Below the pieces are notes generated by a model, which saw only the letters and a program-made list of their open reading frames with translations, had not been told where the DNA came from and did not search any database. Source: Rhizoclosmatium globosum (Eukaryota; Chytridiomycota; Chytridiomycetes; Chytridiales; Chytriomycetaceae). Taken from it: a stretch of DNA of 64,000 bases. Shown piece by piece: positions 10,761 to 23,474 of the stretch (within the stretch, counting starts at the first letter, position 1; every line of letters begins with the position of its first letter). Both the position numbers and the translations under genes were made by a program. The stretch spans positions 806,001 to 870,000 of the forward strand of contig MCGO01000002.1 of assembly GCA_002104985.1 (NCBI GenBank). The letters run 5' to 3'.

Positions 10761-11660
10761 TGAGGTTTCAATGAAGCCTTACTGTTCGCATTTCTCTTCC
10801 CTTTTCTTTTATGGGATAAGTGAATATATATGTTGTCTGTGGGGTCGTTATTGTTTACATCATGAATGCGTCTTCAACCGTCACAGTACACTTCCAAGGG
10901 TCTGTCACATTATGTACTTTTTCTCGTTTCGGAGCTGCGGTTGGATGCCTTAACTCAAGCCTGTTTCACCACTTGCAGTAGCTCCGAAGTACTCCTGCTC
11001 AGACGCACTTGTTGTGTACGAGTGAGGAAAAACAGTGGGTGGATTCACTGACGGCTTCGGCACCTTCGGCTTGGTGTAAATTTTCAATTCTCATCGAGCT
11101 CTCTCTTCCGTTCAAGGAACGTTAACTGAAATTCGGCGTGTACATTTCAGCATAGAAGCGGAATTTTCCAGAAGCTCTCCAGAAATGGGATATTGCACGG
11201 AATTTAGGAGTGAATTTTTAGAATTTTTTAATCAATTTAGACCTTCATCTCCGTTTGTTGCCACGAAAATTGTCAATCCCATCCACTTCGGAATTGAAAA
11301 ACAAGAGTTAGAAGATTAAATTTTCTTTGAAATATTTTGTTAAGTAGTTCATATGAAAATGCGGAGAAACTCAGGTGCTCTCGTCGGGAGTTATTTCAAA
11401 TTTTTAATCATTTTCGACAAGCCCTCGGATCTCCGAATAACCACCACAAAATATTCATGACACAGTATTCCAACTACTTTGGCATTGAGAAACTGCATTA
11501 ATCGGAGGATGATAGTTCCGTGCCACAGTGAATCAAGTGGATAAAGAGACAAATGTGTGGGAGACACAAATTTTTCCGTGAACTTGCAATTTCAACTGTT
11601 ATAAAGCCAGACAGCTTCCGCTCTCTTTCTTCATCGAATTTAAAATCAAGTTTTGCAGGC
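10761..11660. other. Intergenic region, no gene seen
   Basis: About 900 bp of AT-rich sequence separate the App1-like gene from the LRR-WSC gene. Short open frames are present but none shows a recognisable protein or exon pattern. It probably holds the 3' end of one transcript and the promoter of the next. Confidence 0.5.
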
Positions 11661-14600
11661 ATGCACTGGTTCCCTTTTGCTTCCATTGTCGCGTTTGCAA
11701 GTCTGACGGCTCTCGCTGCCCCCTGTGCCGACGACCCAGTCAATCCAATTGATTGTCAGATTGCACACAAGTCCTGGCCAAAAGTCTTCACCAACCCTAC
11801 AGCTTGCTGTTCTAATGAAGGTGTAAGCTGTTCCGGTAGCCAGGTTTGTTCCATCGTGTGCGATGGCCAGGGATCAATCACATCTATGTAAGTGGCGATT
11901 TAAGGCTGCTTTAAGTTGACTAATTGTCCTCCGACGCCAGCACTATCGCATTTAATCCAAATGATGCAACTACTTCGACTGCTGGTGGGATGCCAGACTT
12001 GTCTGGGTTGAGCAAGTTGCAAACTCTGTTAGTATTTGAATCTCCTCTTTGCACCACAAGGCAAGATTATTAATCCTTCTTTGGCCCCTGCCATCCACCC
12101 CCAAAAGTGTTCTTTTTGGAAATCATCTGACGGGATTGGTTTCAACTTTGCCGTCGTCACTTATTCACCTTGATATCTCTTGGAATCAATTGACTGGATC
12201 ACTCCCAGCGATTCCCCAATCAGTTCTCCTCTTGTAAGTGATGTCGTATTAGTTAATCCTCTGCTTCGTTTGAATAACTCTTCTATTGTAGTAAGGGTGA
12301 TGGAAACTGTTTTACAAATGCTGCCGAGAAAAACCTCCTGAATGGCCCACAATGCACAGTGGTGCCAACGTTCCCACTTTTAGATCAACTCAAGGCAATC
12401 TTAATTCAGCCAGGCGTTCCGGGCTCGTGTTTCACCGGCCTTTCCGCCGTGCAGACCACAGCTGACCTATCCACCTTTTGTGAAAAGACTCTAATTCCAA
12501 ACTTAACATTTGATAACACACGGTTCTGTCTCTCGTCTGCTGCAAAAATCAAGCGTGATGCTTCTGGGTCTGTTCTTGGCACCAGTCTTGTTCAAGCAAT
12601 CACAAGTTCAGCATTGGCAGTTTGTGACGGTATTTTGGTTGCGGATGCTGTTGCAATAGCTTCTATTCCTGTGAGAGAAACTGGCGCTTCCTACACCGGA
12701 AAGAACAACCAAGCTTTGGGTGCCTTGTTAGGGAAGAATGGAAACAGCGGCTTGTCCGCTGCAATTGCTTCGTTGGTTGAATTTCAAGTCACGCTCAGTC
12801 CAGGATTGGGGTTGTCTATTCCTGGAAGAAGACTGGTTTCGGGCATAAGTAACGTCATTCTTTTGAGTATCGAGGATATTCAGGTATGTCAACTCTTCTA
12901 TCCAATAAGAATAACAATCAAGAAAGGGATCGTTCGCTGTTTCGTCAACTGTTGATTCACATGCTACTGTTATGAATGGAAACGGAAACTCTCAAGTTGC
13001 CACTCTCGATTCCAGTGTCTCTAGCTTTTGGGTATACACACGTTTGAGTTCCAATGGCCAAAGTTTGACGGTTTCTGTCAACACGAACAAGACACCTCTG
13101 TTGGTTTATCGCTTTGATATCAACACAAGCAAGAAACGTGATGCTTCTTTCAAAATTGTCTTTGGCTCAGTTCCTCTAAACTCCGCGTCAAGCACCAGTT
13201 CTATTTTGTTCATCGCCTCTTCTACAAGTGCCATTCCAAATGTCAGCACAATGGTACCCATTTCATCCATTCAACTTTCTTCCCCAATTGCCTCTTCTAC
13301 CGAGTCTCTCGCAAATACCAGTGAACTAACTACTTCTACGACTAATATTGTCAACTCCGTCCAAGTTTCCAATACTGCTTCTACACGTCCTGCTAAACCA
13401 TCGGCGTCGACTACTTCAAGCACATTCGTCACAAAGGCAACTGCCACCAAAAAGAAACATTCAACTACTGTTGTGCCACTTAATATCCCCGACATCCCCG
13501 ACGTACCGGTCGACTCTGGGCCTGATGATTGGAATCAATTGGAACTTTCAGACGCAGCTGTCGATGCTGGATGTTGGACAGATAATGCAGCTACCCCTGA
13601 TGTTGGTCCGTACAAAACTGTTATACCTAACATGGGAGGAGCTTTCGATTGTTACCAAGAATGTGTCGCTCAAGGGTTCGTCTTGTGATTTTCACATTTA
13701 TACTGAAATTTTTTGTATTAGATACACTGTCTCAGGAACACAAAATGGTACCACATGTTTCTGCGGAACAAGTTTCGGTAACTACGACAATGAACCTGGT
13801 GGTCACTGCTTTACACCATGTCCCGGAGACTCCACTGAAACCTGCGGAGGTCTCAAAAGCAACCAAATTATCTTTACAGGGTCTGGAGATGCCCTCACAA
13901 ACACAAATTCCACCGACCAAGCGACGGGCGAAAACAACATTCCACTTGATATTTCTGTTCAAAAAGTTGTGTTCAAGGAAAGTGATAATGTTGGAGCTCA
14001 GCAGGAGTCTGGATATATTGTTCTCGCGTCTCAACCAGGTGGTATTGTGCAGTTATCAGGCCCGAACGGACTTGGACAGCAGATTCCTAAACCAAAGTCG
14101 CCAAATGCAAGACGTGATGCTGGAAACTCTGTTCATCTCTCGGAGACTGGACTTGTTGTTGATGACTGTCCAATTACCCTTAAAGAGACTGAGAGCGACA
14201 CGGTGTTCATCTACTGCCACAAGAAATTGAGTGCTGGTACCGAAGCAGCTTGTCAAAAACAGCTGGGTCATATTCAGGAGCATGTTATTCTCTCTGTTCC
14301 ATTGGATTGTGCTGGAGGGTGCGTGTTGTATTCATTCGTTTCTGAAATACTGGCTAATATCGCTGTCATACAGGTACTTCGTCAGAACAGATTCGGTTAA
14401 AATACTCCCTGCATCTGATCCATTGTATAAGGTGAAAGAAGCAACATCGTCCATTTTGAGTGAGTGACGCCCAACAAAACCTTTCAAGATATACTAAAAC
14501 GTTGGCGATAAAAGGTGTGGTGATCAATTTCGATTGGAAGAAGTCAAATAACCGACGTCGTGATTTGGTTCCTGATGTGGGGATGGTTGCTGATGTGAGT

Positions 14601-15963
14601 GCTATACTCAACCGTTTCAACTATATTCTCGCATTTAATATTTTTCCCTTAGTTTTCAAACAGTGGCTCGGAGTCGACGTTGGAAGATAACGAGAAAGGT
14701 GCTGTTGACGGTTGGAATATTGAACACCCAGATCAAGATCAGCAGAACACGACTCGCAGAGGAAGTAAGCATTCGAGTCCAGAGTCTGACGCAAACATAA
14801 CCCATAACGCTCTACTTTCAACTAGTTTCTTGTAAATGGACGGGCTCCTGTTCAGGAAATGTGGATGGAGGATTTAATCGTGTTGTCCCCTTTCCGACTA
14901 TCTGGCTCCTTCATGCAGGAGCCAATTGTCCCGTGGCAAACGCAAATCTCGATATCTATCTCAAAGGACAGGCGACGTTCACTGGGTCTTACGGTGTAAG
15001 TATCAAGGGAAACCTGATTCCCCCTAGAATTCACTCAGGCAGTGCTCACTTCAACGGTAAGTACTCTTTAGGCGATTTAAATATGAAACATTAATTGAAA
15101 TTTTTAATCCCAGCCGGTGGACAAATTCAATTGGGAATGTCGTTAGAAGCTATTGCAAGTATGCAATATGACACTGGTGTCAAAACCCTCATAGAGTCTC
15201 CAGTTGCCGGTATTTATATCCCAGGAATTATTACGGGAGGTCTTGGTGCGGCGATTGACGGTCAATTCCGCGCTGAACTCGAGATGTCGGGCCGTATTGA
15301 CGCGGAGTATAAAATCGATCTTCCTCAAATTAATATGCGTGTCGGATCAGGTCCTCCGTCTGCAGGCAATGCACCTAAAGCACCTAATGATGTGTCGGGG
15401 CCGACTACGTCTCAGGACATTTCTGCCAGCGTGAATGTTGCAGGAAATGTTCGAGTTGATGTTTATCCAAGGGCTTTTTTGAAGGCATATGTACTTTTTG
15501 GACTAGTTGATCTTGAGGCAGGTGCGAAGGCTGACGCGTGTAAGTCTTGTCAGTCAGTTTTTTTCTCGGCTCTAATTTGTGGATAGATGTTGGTGCTCGC
15601 CTCAAAGCCGAGGCATCGGCTTCAACTGATGAAGCAACATCAGCGTCAGTTGATCTGACCATTTATGCTGGACTAAATGCGGGGTTGTACGCATCTGGAA
15701 AAGCTTTGTGGAAGGGAGCTTCTTTTTCCAAGTACACTGAACTCTACGCATCCCCAGAAATTCCCATATATACTGCGTCAATTGGTACTTCAAAACCTGC
15801 TGAGGAAAACTCTGATGATGTTTCTGAGCGAGATGAAGGCTTTGTTGATGATGAGGATGCTATTTCGGATTTGACTTCATCCATTTCTCCACGTTCAAAG
15901 GCACCAAAACCACTTCTCTCAATCAACCTCTCCAAAATGTGCCCAAAACGCAAGACTAGATAG
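11661..15963 (+). CDS. Secreted or surface LRR-WSC multidomain protein
   Basis: A large gene of about ten exons. The start at 11661 gives a signal peptide (MHWFPFASIVAFASLTALAA), followed by a Cys-rich cap and a few leucine-rich repeats (HLTGLVSTLPSSLIHLDISWNQLTG), split by phase-conserved introns. Next come a region of unknown fold, a Ser/Thr-rich stalk (13180-13480) likely to be O-glycosylated, and a WSC domain (about 13560-13880; GCWTDN, CYQECVAQG, CFCGTSFGNY, CGG). WSC domains bind carbohydrate. The last 2 kb encode Ala/Gly-rich segments (GLGAAIDGQFRAELEMSG, IYAGLNAGLYASGKAL) and end in MCPKRKTR. I see no clear membrane anchor at the end. It may act in wall or substrate binding. The exon boundary near 14462-14520 is less certain. 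Confidence 0.8.
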
Positions 15964-16140
15964 AAGAGAGGAGACGTAAACGATAGATATAGGGATATTT
16001 TCATGAGTGGAGTTTGAGTGTGCCGCTTTGGCTTTCTCCACTTGTGTTGCTTTCTTCGAGTTGGAATAATAAACTGATTTTAGAGGAATGTTGTGCAATG
16101 TTTACAGAACCATTCCTGTGGTTGGTATAATTTAAATTAA

Positions 16141-17037
16141 AATGGGCGGGCCTCTTGACTATTACCAGGAATGCGTCGCTCAAGGGAATTCTAATAGCGT
16201 TCATTTTCTTACATCTATGTTCAACTTTGTTTTTAGATACATTGTCTGGATGACTAGTTTTTGTGGAACCAGTTTCGGGAACTACAATAATTAACCCGGA
16301 GGCCCATGTTTCACACCATGTCCAGCCGACTCAACCGAAACCTGTGGTGGCCCCAAGAGTAACCAAATCATCTTCACAGGGTCATTGACGCAGAGTGACC
16401 TTCCTCTAATTAATATGCTTATTGGAACAGGTCCTCCGACTGCGGGTAATTCTCCTCAAACGCCTAATTCTGTGTCGGTACCGAATCATCACAGTCCATC
16501 TCGGCGAGCGTGAATGTTAAAGGAAGTGTTAGGGTTGATGTTTATAAGAGGGCTTTAAGGCGTATGTACTTCTTGGGCTTGTTGATCTTGAGGCAGGTGC
16601 TAAAGCTGATGCGTGTAAGTTTGGTCAGATAAGATTTTTGAGAGTATTAATTATTTGTGGTTAGATGTTGGAGCACGACTTTAGGCTGAGGGATCTGCAT
16701 CATCTGATGAGGGCACATTTGCATCATCTGAATATTTATGCTGGAATTAATGCCGGTTTATATGTATCTGGAAAAGCTTTGTGTGTGTGTGTGAAAGGAG
16801 CCTCTGCTTCTGCTTATACCCAACTTTATGCATCGGGTGAAATTCCCGTTTATTCAGCATCGATTGACACTTCCAAGGGTGATGATGGCAACTCTGGAGC
16901 GGGATTCGGCCTTTCGTTATGTCGCGGAGACCATTTCGGATTTGACTACATCCTTCATTTCTCCACGATCGACAGCTCCAAAGGCACTTATCTCCATCAA
17001 TCTTACAAAAATGTGTCCCAAACGTAAGACGAGGTGA
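16141..17037 (+). pseudogene. Truncated tandem copy of the LRR-WSC gene
   Basis: The sequence repeats parts of the gene upstream. DYYQECVAQG and the WSC end (FCGTSFGNYNN, stop, CFTPCPADSTETCGG, IIFTGS) are joined directly to the LINMLIGTGPPTAGN block, skipping about 1.4 kb of the parent. It then continues through GLYVSGKAL and ELYASGEIPVYSASI-like text to MCPKRKTR and a stop at 17035. There are in-frame stops, frame changes and a short TG repeat near 16780. No start is present. This is a pseudogene formed by tandem duplication with an internal deletion. Confidence 0.85.
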
Positions 17038-17131
17038 GAGATCAGGACAGCAACGAAAATGATCGCTGAGAAACCATTGAAATAAATACGGCAAAGTTTT
17101 TGAAAGAGATTCCAAGTTATGTATTTAGTGA

Positions 17132-18415
17132 TTACATTTCCATTTCATCATCATCGTCTCCTTGCAACATCCCCATTGCATCATCTTCCGCAGCTTGGTG
17201 AGCTTCTTCAATCCGTTTCACGAGTAATGGATGTTGAGCAACAAGAGTTGATACTTCTTGCAACATTTCTGATGCGTGCTGGACCATAGCTGGGTCTGCT
17301 TCATCAGGATTCTTTTGTGCAAGCTATTTTGTGGATTGTAAGTCACACAGTCTTGCAGAACAACAAACACGTTTAATTCTCACCTCCAATAACTTTTCTA
17401 GACACTCTTTGGCATCGACAAATGCTTCTACTTTGTCTTCAATGGGTACATTCCGGTCATCTGATGCATCCATATCCTCATCTTCATTATTTGAGCATTG
17501 TGTGCCCCCACCCATTCTGTAATAGCACCATGCAAAGAGGTACCATAATTCCAAATCCTCATCGTTTTCTTTGAGGACAGTTTCGAGGACCGATGCAGCT
17601 TCATCGTCTTTACCAACTTCCATCAATATTTTTGAAGTCGCAAGACGCGTTGGGTAAGAAGGCCAAGTGTTTGGGTCTGCCAGGGACCATAGAGTGAGAG
17701 AATGAGAGATTGCGTTGAGTGCTTCATCGGGCATGCATTTAGAGAGAAGGACAGAGGCAAGGGTTTGGTAAGCTTCAGGGGAGTGTGGATCCAGCTGAAT
17801 CGCCTGAGCAGTGTTGTTTGTGCAGACTTCTTCGGCCTGTGGTTCGTCACAACAATCGGTCATGTAGATTTCCGTGATTGAACAGAGGACAGAGGCCATT
17901 TTCCGCCTCAGTTCCACGATCGCGTCATCGTCGTCAGCGATTCCAGCCTGAGTCAAGACTTCGAGTTCATCACGCAGACCACTGAGCCCTTGTTCGTAGA
18001 AGGCGACAGCCTCAGCCGCGTTTGAGAGTTGGCCAAGGTAGAGGAAGGTGGCTGGTTCGACGCGGTCCCGTCCGAGTTCGACCGCCTTTCTGAAGAAGCG
18101 GTCTGCATTTGCGCTGTGTTGCTGGATCAAGGCTGCGATTGAAGCGTCAGCGTCTGGGGCCACGGCTTCGGAGTGCAGCGAGGCGGCGAGTTCCATTTCG
18201 ACGACGCCGCGGAGTTCAAAGACATCGGCGGAGGCGGACGATCCGAGGGCGGCGAGTAGTTGTTGGGCGGCCTTTGGATTGCAGGCATCGAGGGCGGCTC
18301 GGGCGGCGGCGAGTGTGTCGCCTGTTGCTGTTGGTGTTGCTGTTGCTGTTATAGTAGTAGTAGGTGGTTTGGTTGCTGCGTTGGTGGCAGCGGTGCTCTT
18401 CTTCTTCTTGGCCAT
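17132..18415 (-). CDS. ACL4: TPR chaperone of ribosomal protein uL4 (Acl4-like)
   Basis: Acl4 is the dedicated chaperone that escorts newly made Rpl4 (uL4) to the pre-60S ribosome. The start at 18415 gives a lysine tract (MAKKKK) and a Thr-rich linker. TPR helices follow: DVFELRGVVEMELA, ATFLYLGQLSNAAEAVAFYEQG, and SPEAYQTLASVLLSKCMPDE. A long acidic insert (EDEDMDASDD) and an acidic tail (DDDDEMEM) are typical of Acl4. One intron lies at 17324-17383. The gene is head to head with the SART3/PRP24 gene, 70 bp apart. The name rests on domain order, the acidic tail and the LYLGQL region. Confidence 0.78.
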
Positions 18416-18485
18416 TTGGTTGTTTGAAAGGGTGGTTGGTTGGTTGAAACAGTGAACAAAAAAAAGAAACAAACCAAACAATTGA
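18416..18485. promoter_or_regulatory. Shared bidirectional promoter, ACL4 / SART3
   Basis: Only 70 bp separate the start codons of two divergent genes. The region contains A-rich and GGTTGGTTGG-type tracts and no clear TATA box. Transcript starts must lie very close to, or inside, the leaders. Confidence 0.7.
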
Positions 18486-21400
18486 ATGGCTGAAGAGGTC
18501 TTGTCGGCGATGGAGGCAGTACGTGTCCCAGGCAACGCACTCCCACGCAACACCAACTAACTCTCGCTTCAAAAGCTCAGTGAGCAGCCGTACTCATTCG
18601 ACGCCCACGCTGCCTATCTCTCAGTGCTGAAGCAGCAGGGCCTCAAGGACGAACTGCGCGCAGCCCGTCAGAGCATGCACTCCCTCTTTCCTTTTACCGA
18701 AGGTGCGTGCGGTGTGCTTTAGTTGTTTCCTTGAACCAGGGCGGCGGATGGACCTAGTCTCTTTCAACATACCAAAACTACGCGTTTCTCACCACACGAC
18801 TACTTGGCACCAACTCACTAATAATCGAAACATAGAAATGTGGACTGAATGGCTCAACGATGAACTCAGTGCTTTCGCGGAAACCCTTGCCTCTGTTGCT
18901 TCGGATCCATCCACTTCTCTGCTCATTCAGGAGCAAGGGATGGATCTTATTGCCTTGTTTGATCTTGCCATCCAAGACTATCTCTGTACGTATCTTCTTC
19001 TACCCTATTTTATTACTGAATTGATATAACCCAGGTATCCCCATCTATGTCAAATATGCAACATTCCTGAAAGACTCAGTATTCCCTCCGATTGATGACG
19101 AAAACGACGAAGGGGACAGCAAATCTGTACAGAAGGGATGGCTATCAGCAGACTCCGCCCGTCCCCTTTTCAATTCACTCATCCATCCAACAAACCTCCA
19201 CTTTCTCGAATCCCACAAAGTCTGGAACGTGTATATATCATTTGAACTTCAAGTCCTAGCTACAACTCCCTCCGCATCCCGAGCTCCTCAAGTAGACCGT
19301 ATCCGATCTGCATATCTCACACGTCTTGCTGTTCCCCACTCCACAATCGACCAAACCTTCCAAGACTACAGCCCCTTCGAAACCGCAAACGACACGACCG
19401 GAACATACGAACAAAACATGCGTGCCGCGTCGAAAATTAAATCAAAAACAATGATTGAATGCTCGAAACGTGAAACTTCTGAGCGCCGGTTACAGGAAAC
19501 AGGTGGATCTGTGCATGGGTACCTCGAGATGGCGGATTTTTGGGGAAAGAAGGACGTGCATGTTGCGAGAGTTGTGTGGGAACGTATGGTTGCTGTGCAT
19601 TTCCTTGTGGAGCAGGTTTGGGAGCGGTACCTTGTGTTTCTTGTAACACGGATGAAGGTGTTGCCGGTATTGAAAGGTGTTGTTGAACGTGCGGTGCGGA
19701 ATTGTGGGTGGAGCGGGGAGTTGTGGGGTCATCGATTACGTATTGGGGAGAGTGTTCTTGGAGAGGGACGAGAGGAACTTGACAGTACGTTTTTACAATT
19801 TGTTTTTTGTTTTCCACCAAGTTTATCTGAAATCTTCACGTAGATGTATTCGCGAACGCGTGTGGGATGATCCTTGCGGCAAAGAACCCCAACCAATTTG
19901 TCAAACTCGCACGCAACAGAACAGGAATGATCCGTCGACACCTAACCCGCGACTCCACCAACCAAGAATACAAAGACCTTCTTCGTGTGACGCACCAACA
20001 ATCCATTACTCTCTTCCGCGAAACATTCGGTCCACTCTTTGAAGACTTCCGTGTCGAACTGGATAGCATCCACGACGAAATACATTTATTCCGTGACATC
20101 CAACGCGCGCGATCTGTCTTTGACGCATTGGTTCTGGCAAACCCTGCATCCGCAAAGCTTCTCCTCCTCGTCAGCGAATTCGAACGAAACCACGGCCGCG
20201 ACCCCGCGCGTGCAAAGTGGGTCCTAACGCAAGGACTCGGAAAACAGAAAGGCGATGAAGGAAGAATGGAGTTGTTGAATGGTCTTGTTGAATTGGAGCG
20301 GGTTTGTGGGAGTGGGGATGATGAAGATGAAAACGGGTTTTATGAATTGCTTGCGAAGGCGGGGAGTACCGAGTGGGCGATTGTTGGGAAACGGGGGAGA
20401 GAGGCTAAGAAGCAAGGTTGGGTTTATGACTTTGGGGTTCATTTGGGGGTTTTGGCGCAACAAGGTGGTGACAGCCAGCAGCAACAACAGCAGCATCAGC
20501 AACATCAAGTGCAATATGTTGAAGAACAGAGTGGGCAGAAACGGGAATTTGACGAGGAGGACGCACCCACTTCACCAGAGCGTGTTACAAAGAAGGCAAA
20601 GAAAGACGAGGTTACGGAATTGGAACAGATGGAAGTTGATAATCCTGCAGCTGCTCCACCACGGACCGAAAATGGCGAGCAAGCTCCTGTAAAGAAGGAG
20701 TTCTATACCTTGGACGAGTTGAGTTATTCAAGCTGTGAATTCACCTAAACTAATCATGTTATCAGCTCCAATGCAGGAAACATTATCCGACTCATAAATG
20801 TCCACCCTAATACCGACCCGACGTTCTTTAAGTCTCTCTTTGAAACAAAACTTCCACCTGTCGATTATTATCTTAAGGCACAAGAAGACGGAACAACCGA
20901 CGGCTTTATCGAATTCACCAAAGCCGAAGACGCATTGAATGCAGCTCTTCTTGGAAAAATCAAAGTCTTCAAGCAATACACGGTCATTCAACGATGTATC
21001 CCTGCCAAAACAAAGTGGGGCGACTTGGATGAAACGGAGATCCTTGGCACAAAAATATACGTTAGTAACCTGGATGTGGGAGTAAACAAGCCAATTTTGC
21101 GGCAAGTCTTTGGCGCGTTTGGAAAAGTGAAGGAGATTCGTCTTGTTCTCAAGACGAGTAACGCGTTTGCGTATATTAAGTTTGAGATTGCTCGAAGTGC
21201 GGAAAAGGCTGTTGAAGGGTTGGATGGGAAGACGTTGGAAGGGTTTCCTGGAAGGAAGATTGGTGTTGCGATTAGTGACAAGACAAAAACAAAGGCGAAG
21301 GCGAAGGATCCTAAGGAGCTGATCGTCACAAATTTTACTATTGCGACTACGAAAGAGGATTTGCACGAGTTGTTCTCAAAGGTAACTTTTTATCGAGTGT

Positions 21401-22048
21401 GGATGTGTGGAATCTTATAAACCTTTTCAGCACGGTAAAGTGAAAGATATTCGTATGTTGTTGGACAAGTCCGGAGTTCCGCGCGGTGTTGCATTTGTGG
21501 AATTCGAAGATGAGGTGAGGCTTGATATCATGTATTACGAGGGGTCTAACTAATATATTCCCTAATAGGCTGGTGCTAAAGCAGCCCTTCAAGTAAACGG
21601 AACTGAATTAGATGGTAAAATCGTCAGCGTTGCACCATCAGATCCCAATGTCCGTGGCGGCGCACATCTACATGGAAAGAAACCATTCAAACCTAGAGAT
21701 GAGGCAGAATCCGTACCCACTCATCAGCAGCATCAGCGATCAAAGCCCGGGTTGGGATTTAGCGGGCCTGGTGGACGTGGAGGAGGACGCGGAGGGAGAG
21801 GCGGTGGAAACCATGCAGGAGAGACTCGCAGTGATGTAATACCAACATCAGCAGCACCATCTGTCTCTGCAACCACTTCTTCGTTTGTGCCCCGTGCTAC
21901 AGCACGTCCTAAAGTTGTGCAGGTGCGACCAACCGCACCTGTTGCGGCGTCTGCTGCTCAACCAATGCAAATTGATGGTGGAGGTTCAAGTGGAGGACAA
22001 GGCAAAAGTCAAGATGATTTTCGGAAAATGCTTCTTGGCAAGAAGTGA
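18486..22048 (+). CDS. PRP24: U4/U6 snRNP recycling factor, SART3/Prp24 type
   Basis: The protein reanneals U4 and U6 snRNAs after splicing, in the nucleus. Eight exons are joined by seven introns (18519-18575, 18703-18835, 18986-19034, 19785-19843, 20723-20765, 21382-21430, 21515-21568). The first part holds HAT helical repeats (SFDAHAAYLSVLKQQ, MWTEWLNDEL, HKVWNVYISFE, NVFANACGMIL). A Gln/His-rich and basic linker follows near 20480-20610. RRM domains come next: a degenerate one (20775-21000), TKIYVSNLDV with AFAYIKFE, and ELIVTNFT with GVAFVEFED. A Gly-rich tail leads to the carboxyl motif SQDDFRKMLLGKK, the LSm-binding end of SART3/Prp24. Having HAT repeats makes it the SART3 type rather than yeast Prp24. 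Confidence 0.92.
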
Positions 22049-22089
22049 AAGCTCTTTGATTAAATAGAGTTTATACTTGTAAATTGAAA

Positions 22090-22797
22090 TTATGTGCATA
22101 CAATTAAGGGGATATCATCTTCTCCGTTGTTGTTGTTTGAGTCGTCACATTCGGGTTCATGGACCAAGCCTCTTCTCCATGCCAGTCGACATTCCCTCGC
22201 CCACGATTCTATTCGAAAAACTATCCGAAATGCAATGAAATTCATAGCAAGCGACATTGCGACAATGATGAAGATGAGAATGATAACGACCAACATCAGA
22301 CTCGAGTCAACAGTAACAGTCGCAGCTTGTCCGATATCATACATGAACACGACTTTTACTCCAAAAGCAACGATAAAGCGTACAAGGAGAAAATAGCCGA
22401 GCACTGTTATCCATTCAGGAATCATCCTATAGAAAGATATATATCCGAACAAGCTAAAAAGAAATGAGGCTATGAGATCCGAGACTTGATGTGCTGTTGC
22501 ATAATTCCAATCCCATAGTGTGAAAAAGCCAGATCCGACGACAAGATTCAGGAGCTGGAGAAGTGGATGGATCAGGAGATATCTCTGGAACAAGTCCTTT
22601 ACAGGTAAATTGAGGAATGATGGGTCTGATGGCATTGAGGGATGGAGTAGAGCAGAGGATGGTATTGGTTCGGCATCTTTGAACTCCGCCCAACTCTGCA
22701 AGATGGTTGTGAGTTCAAGAATAAATATGACTCACATACAGAGTCGGGGACTTACTGGGAAGGGCGGTAATGCTTTGGTGAGCTTCCGTAGTAGCAT
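22090..22797 (-). CDS. Four-helix membrane protein, array copy 1
   Basis: I do not recognise this family, of which four copies lie in this window. Exon 1 (22797-22756) gives MLLRKLTKALPPFP; the intron is 22755-22696; exon 2 starts SWAEFKDAEPIPSS. Shared blocks are HPSMPSDPSFL, PVKDLFQRYLL, FYRMIPEWITVLGYFLLVRF and NFIAFRIVFRIE followed by WARECR. Four hydrophobic segments are visible, and both ends appear to be on the same side. The carboxyl end reads DDIPLIVCT, which fits the acidic dileucine sorting pattern [DE]xxxL[LI]. The stop at 22090 is 42 bp from the end of the convergent SART3 gene. Confidence 0.8.
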
Positions 22798-23474
22798 TTT
22801 GAGGGTAGATTGGGGCTGGCTTGTCCGTTCCAACCCTTATTTCCCTCTGTCATTCAAATTCCAAACAAGCATCATCAGCCACAGTAGCATTTAGAGGAGT
22901 TCAACAATGAGAGCAGTGAGCGGACGTTACCAGAGAAACGAAAATGTGGGGAATAAATTGAGTACTATTTGGGATTTACATACAATGATTGGTATATTGA
23001 AGATCCTGATCTTATGCCAACGATGGAAGACTTTGAATGTGTTTATACGTTTGTGACAACCAACTCGCTGGTTTCAGCATTGAGGTTGACAATGGACGTG
23101 AACAGATTCATAATAACAGATAATAGCTGGAGACAATTTTGGAATGAAACGACAAATGATTGCACGTAAATCAATAGTTTTGTTGGATGGAAGGAGATTA
23201 GCGGCATAGAGTTAGAATGCCAATTTAAGTAATACATCTATTTAGTGGACATCATTTTGTTCTGTTCGTAAACCATTGAATAAAAATGGCTGAGAGATGG
23301 CCCAAGCTGGACTTTGCAGAAGAAACCCATAAAGAATCTGTTAATAGCCGCATTTAGAGCAGTTCAACTAAGGAAAGTAGGCCAATACAACTAGAAAGAT
23401 ATGTAAATTGGATGCTGTCACTTTAGATACAAAAGCTCTTTATGAATAATTAGAGCTGACTTGTAAATTGAAAA
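22798..23474. repeat. Duplicated flanking sequence between array copies 1 and 2
   Basis: No gene is visible. The end of this stretch (about 23425-23474: aaagctctttatgaataattagag, then cttgtaaattgaaa) repeats the sequence between the SART3 stop and copy 1 (22048-22095). A short GCATTTAGAGGAGTTCAAC block occurs at about 22887 and again in altered form at 23346. The duplication unit therefore carried 3' and 5' flanks along with the gene. Confidence 0.65.
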
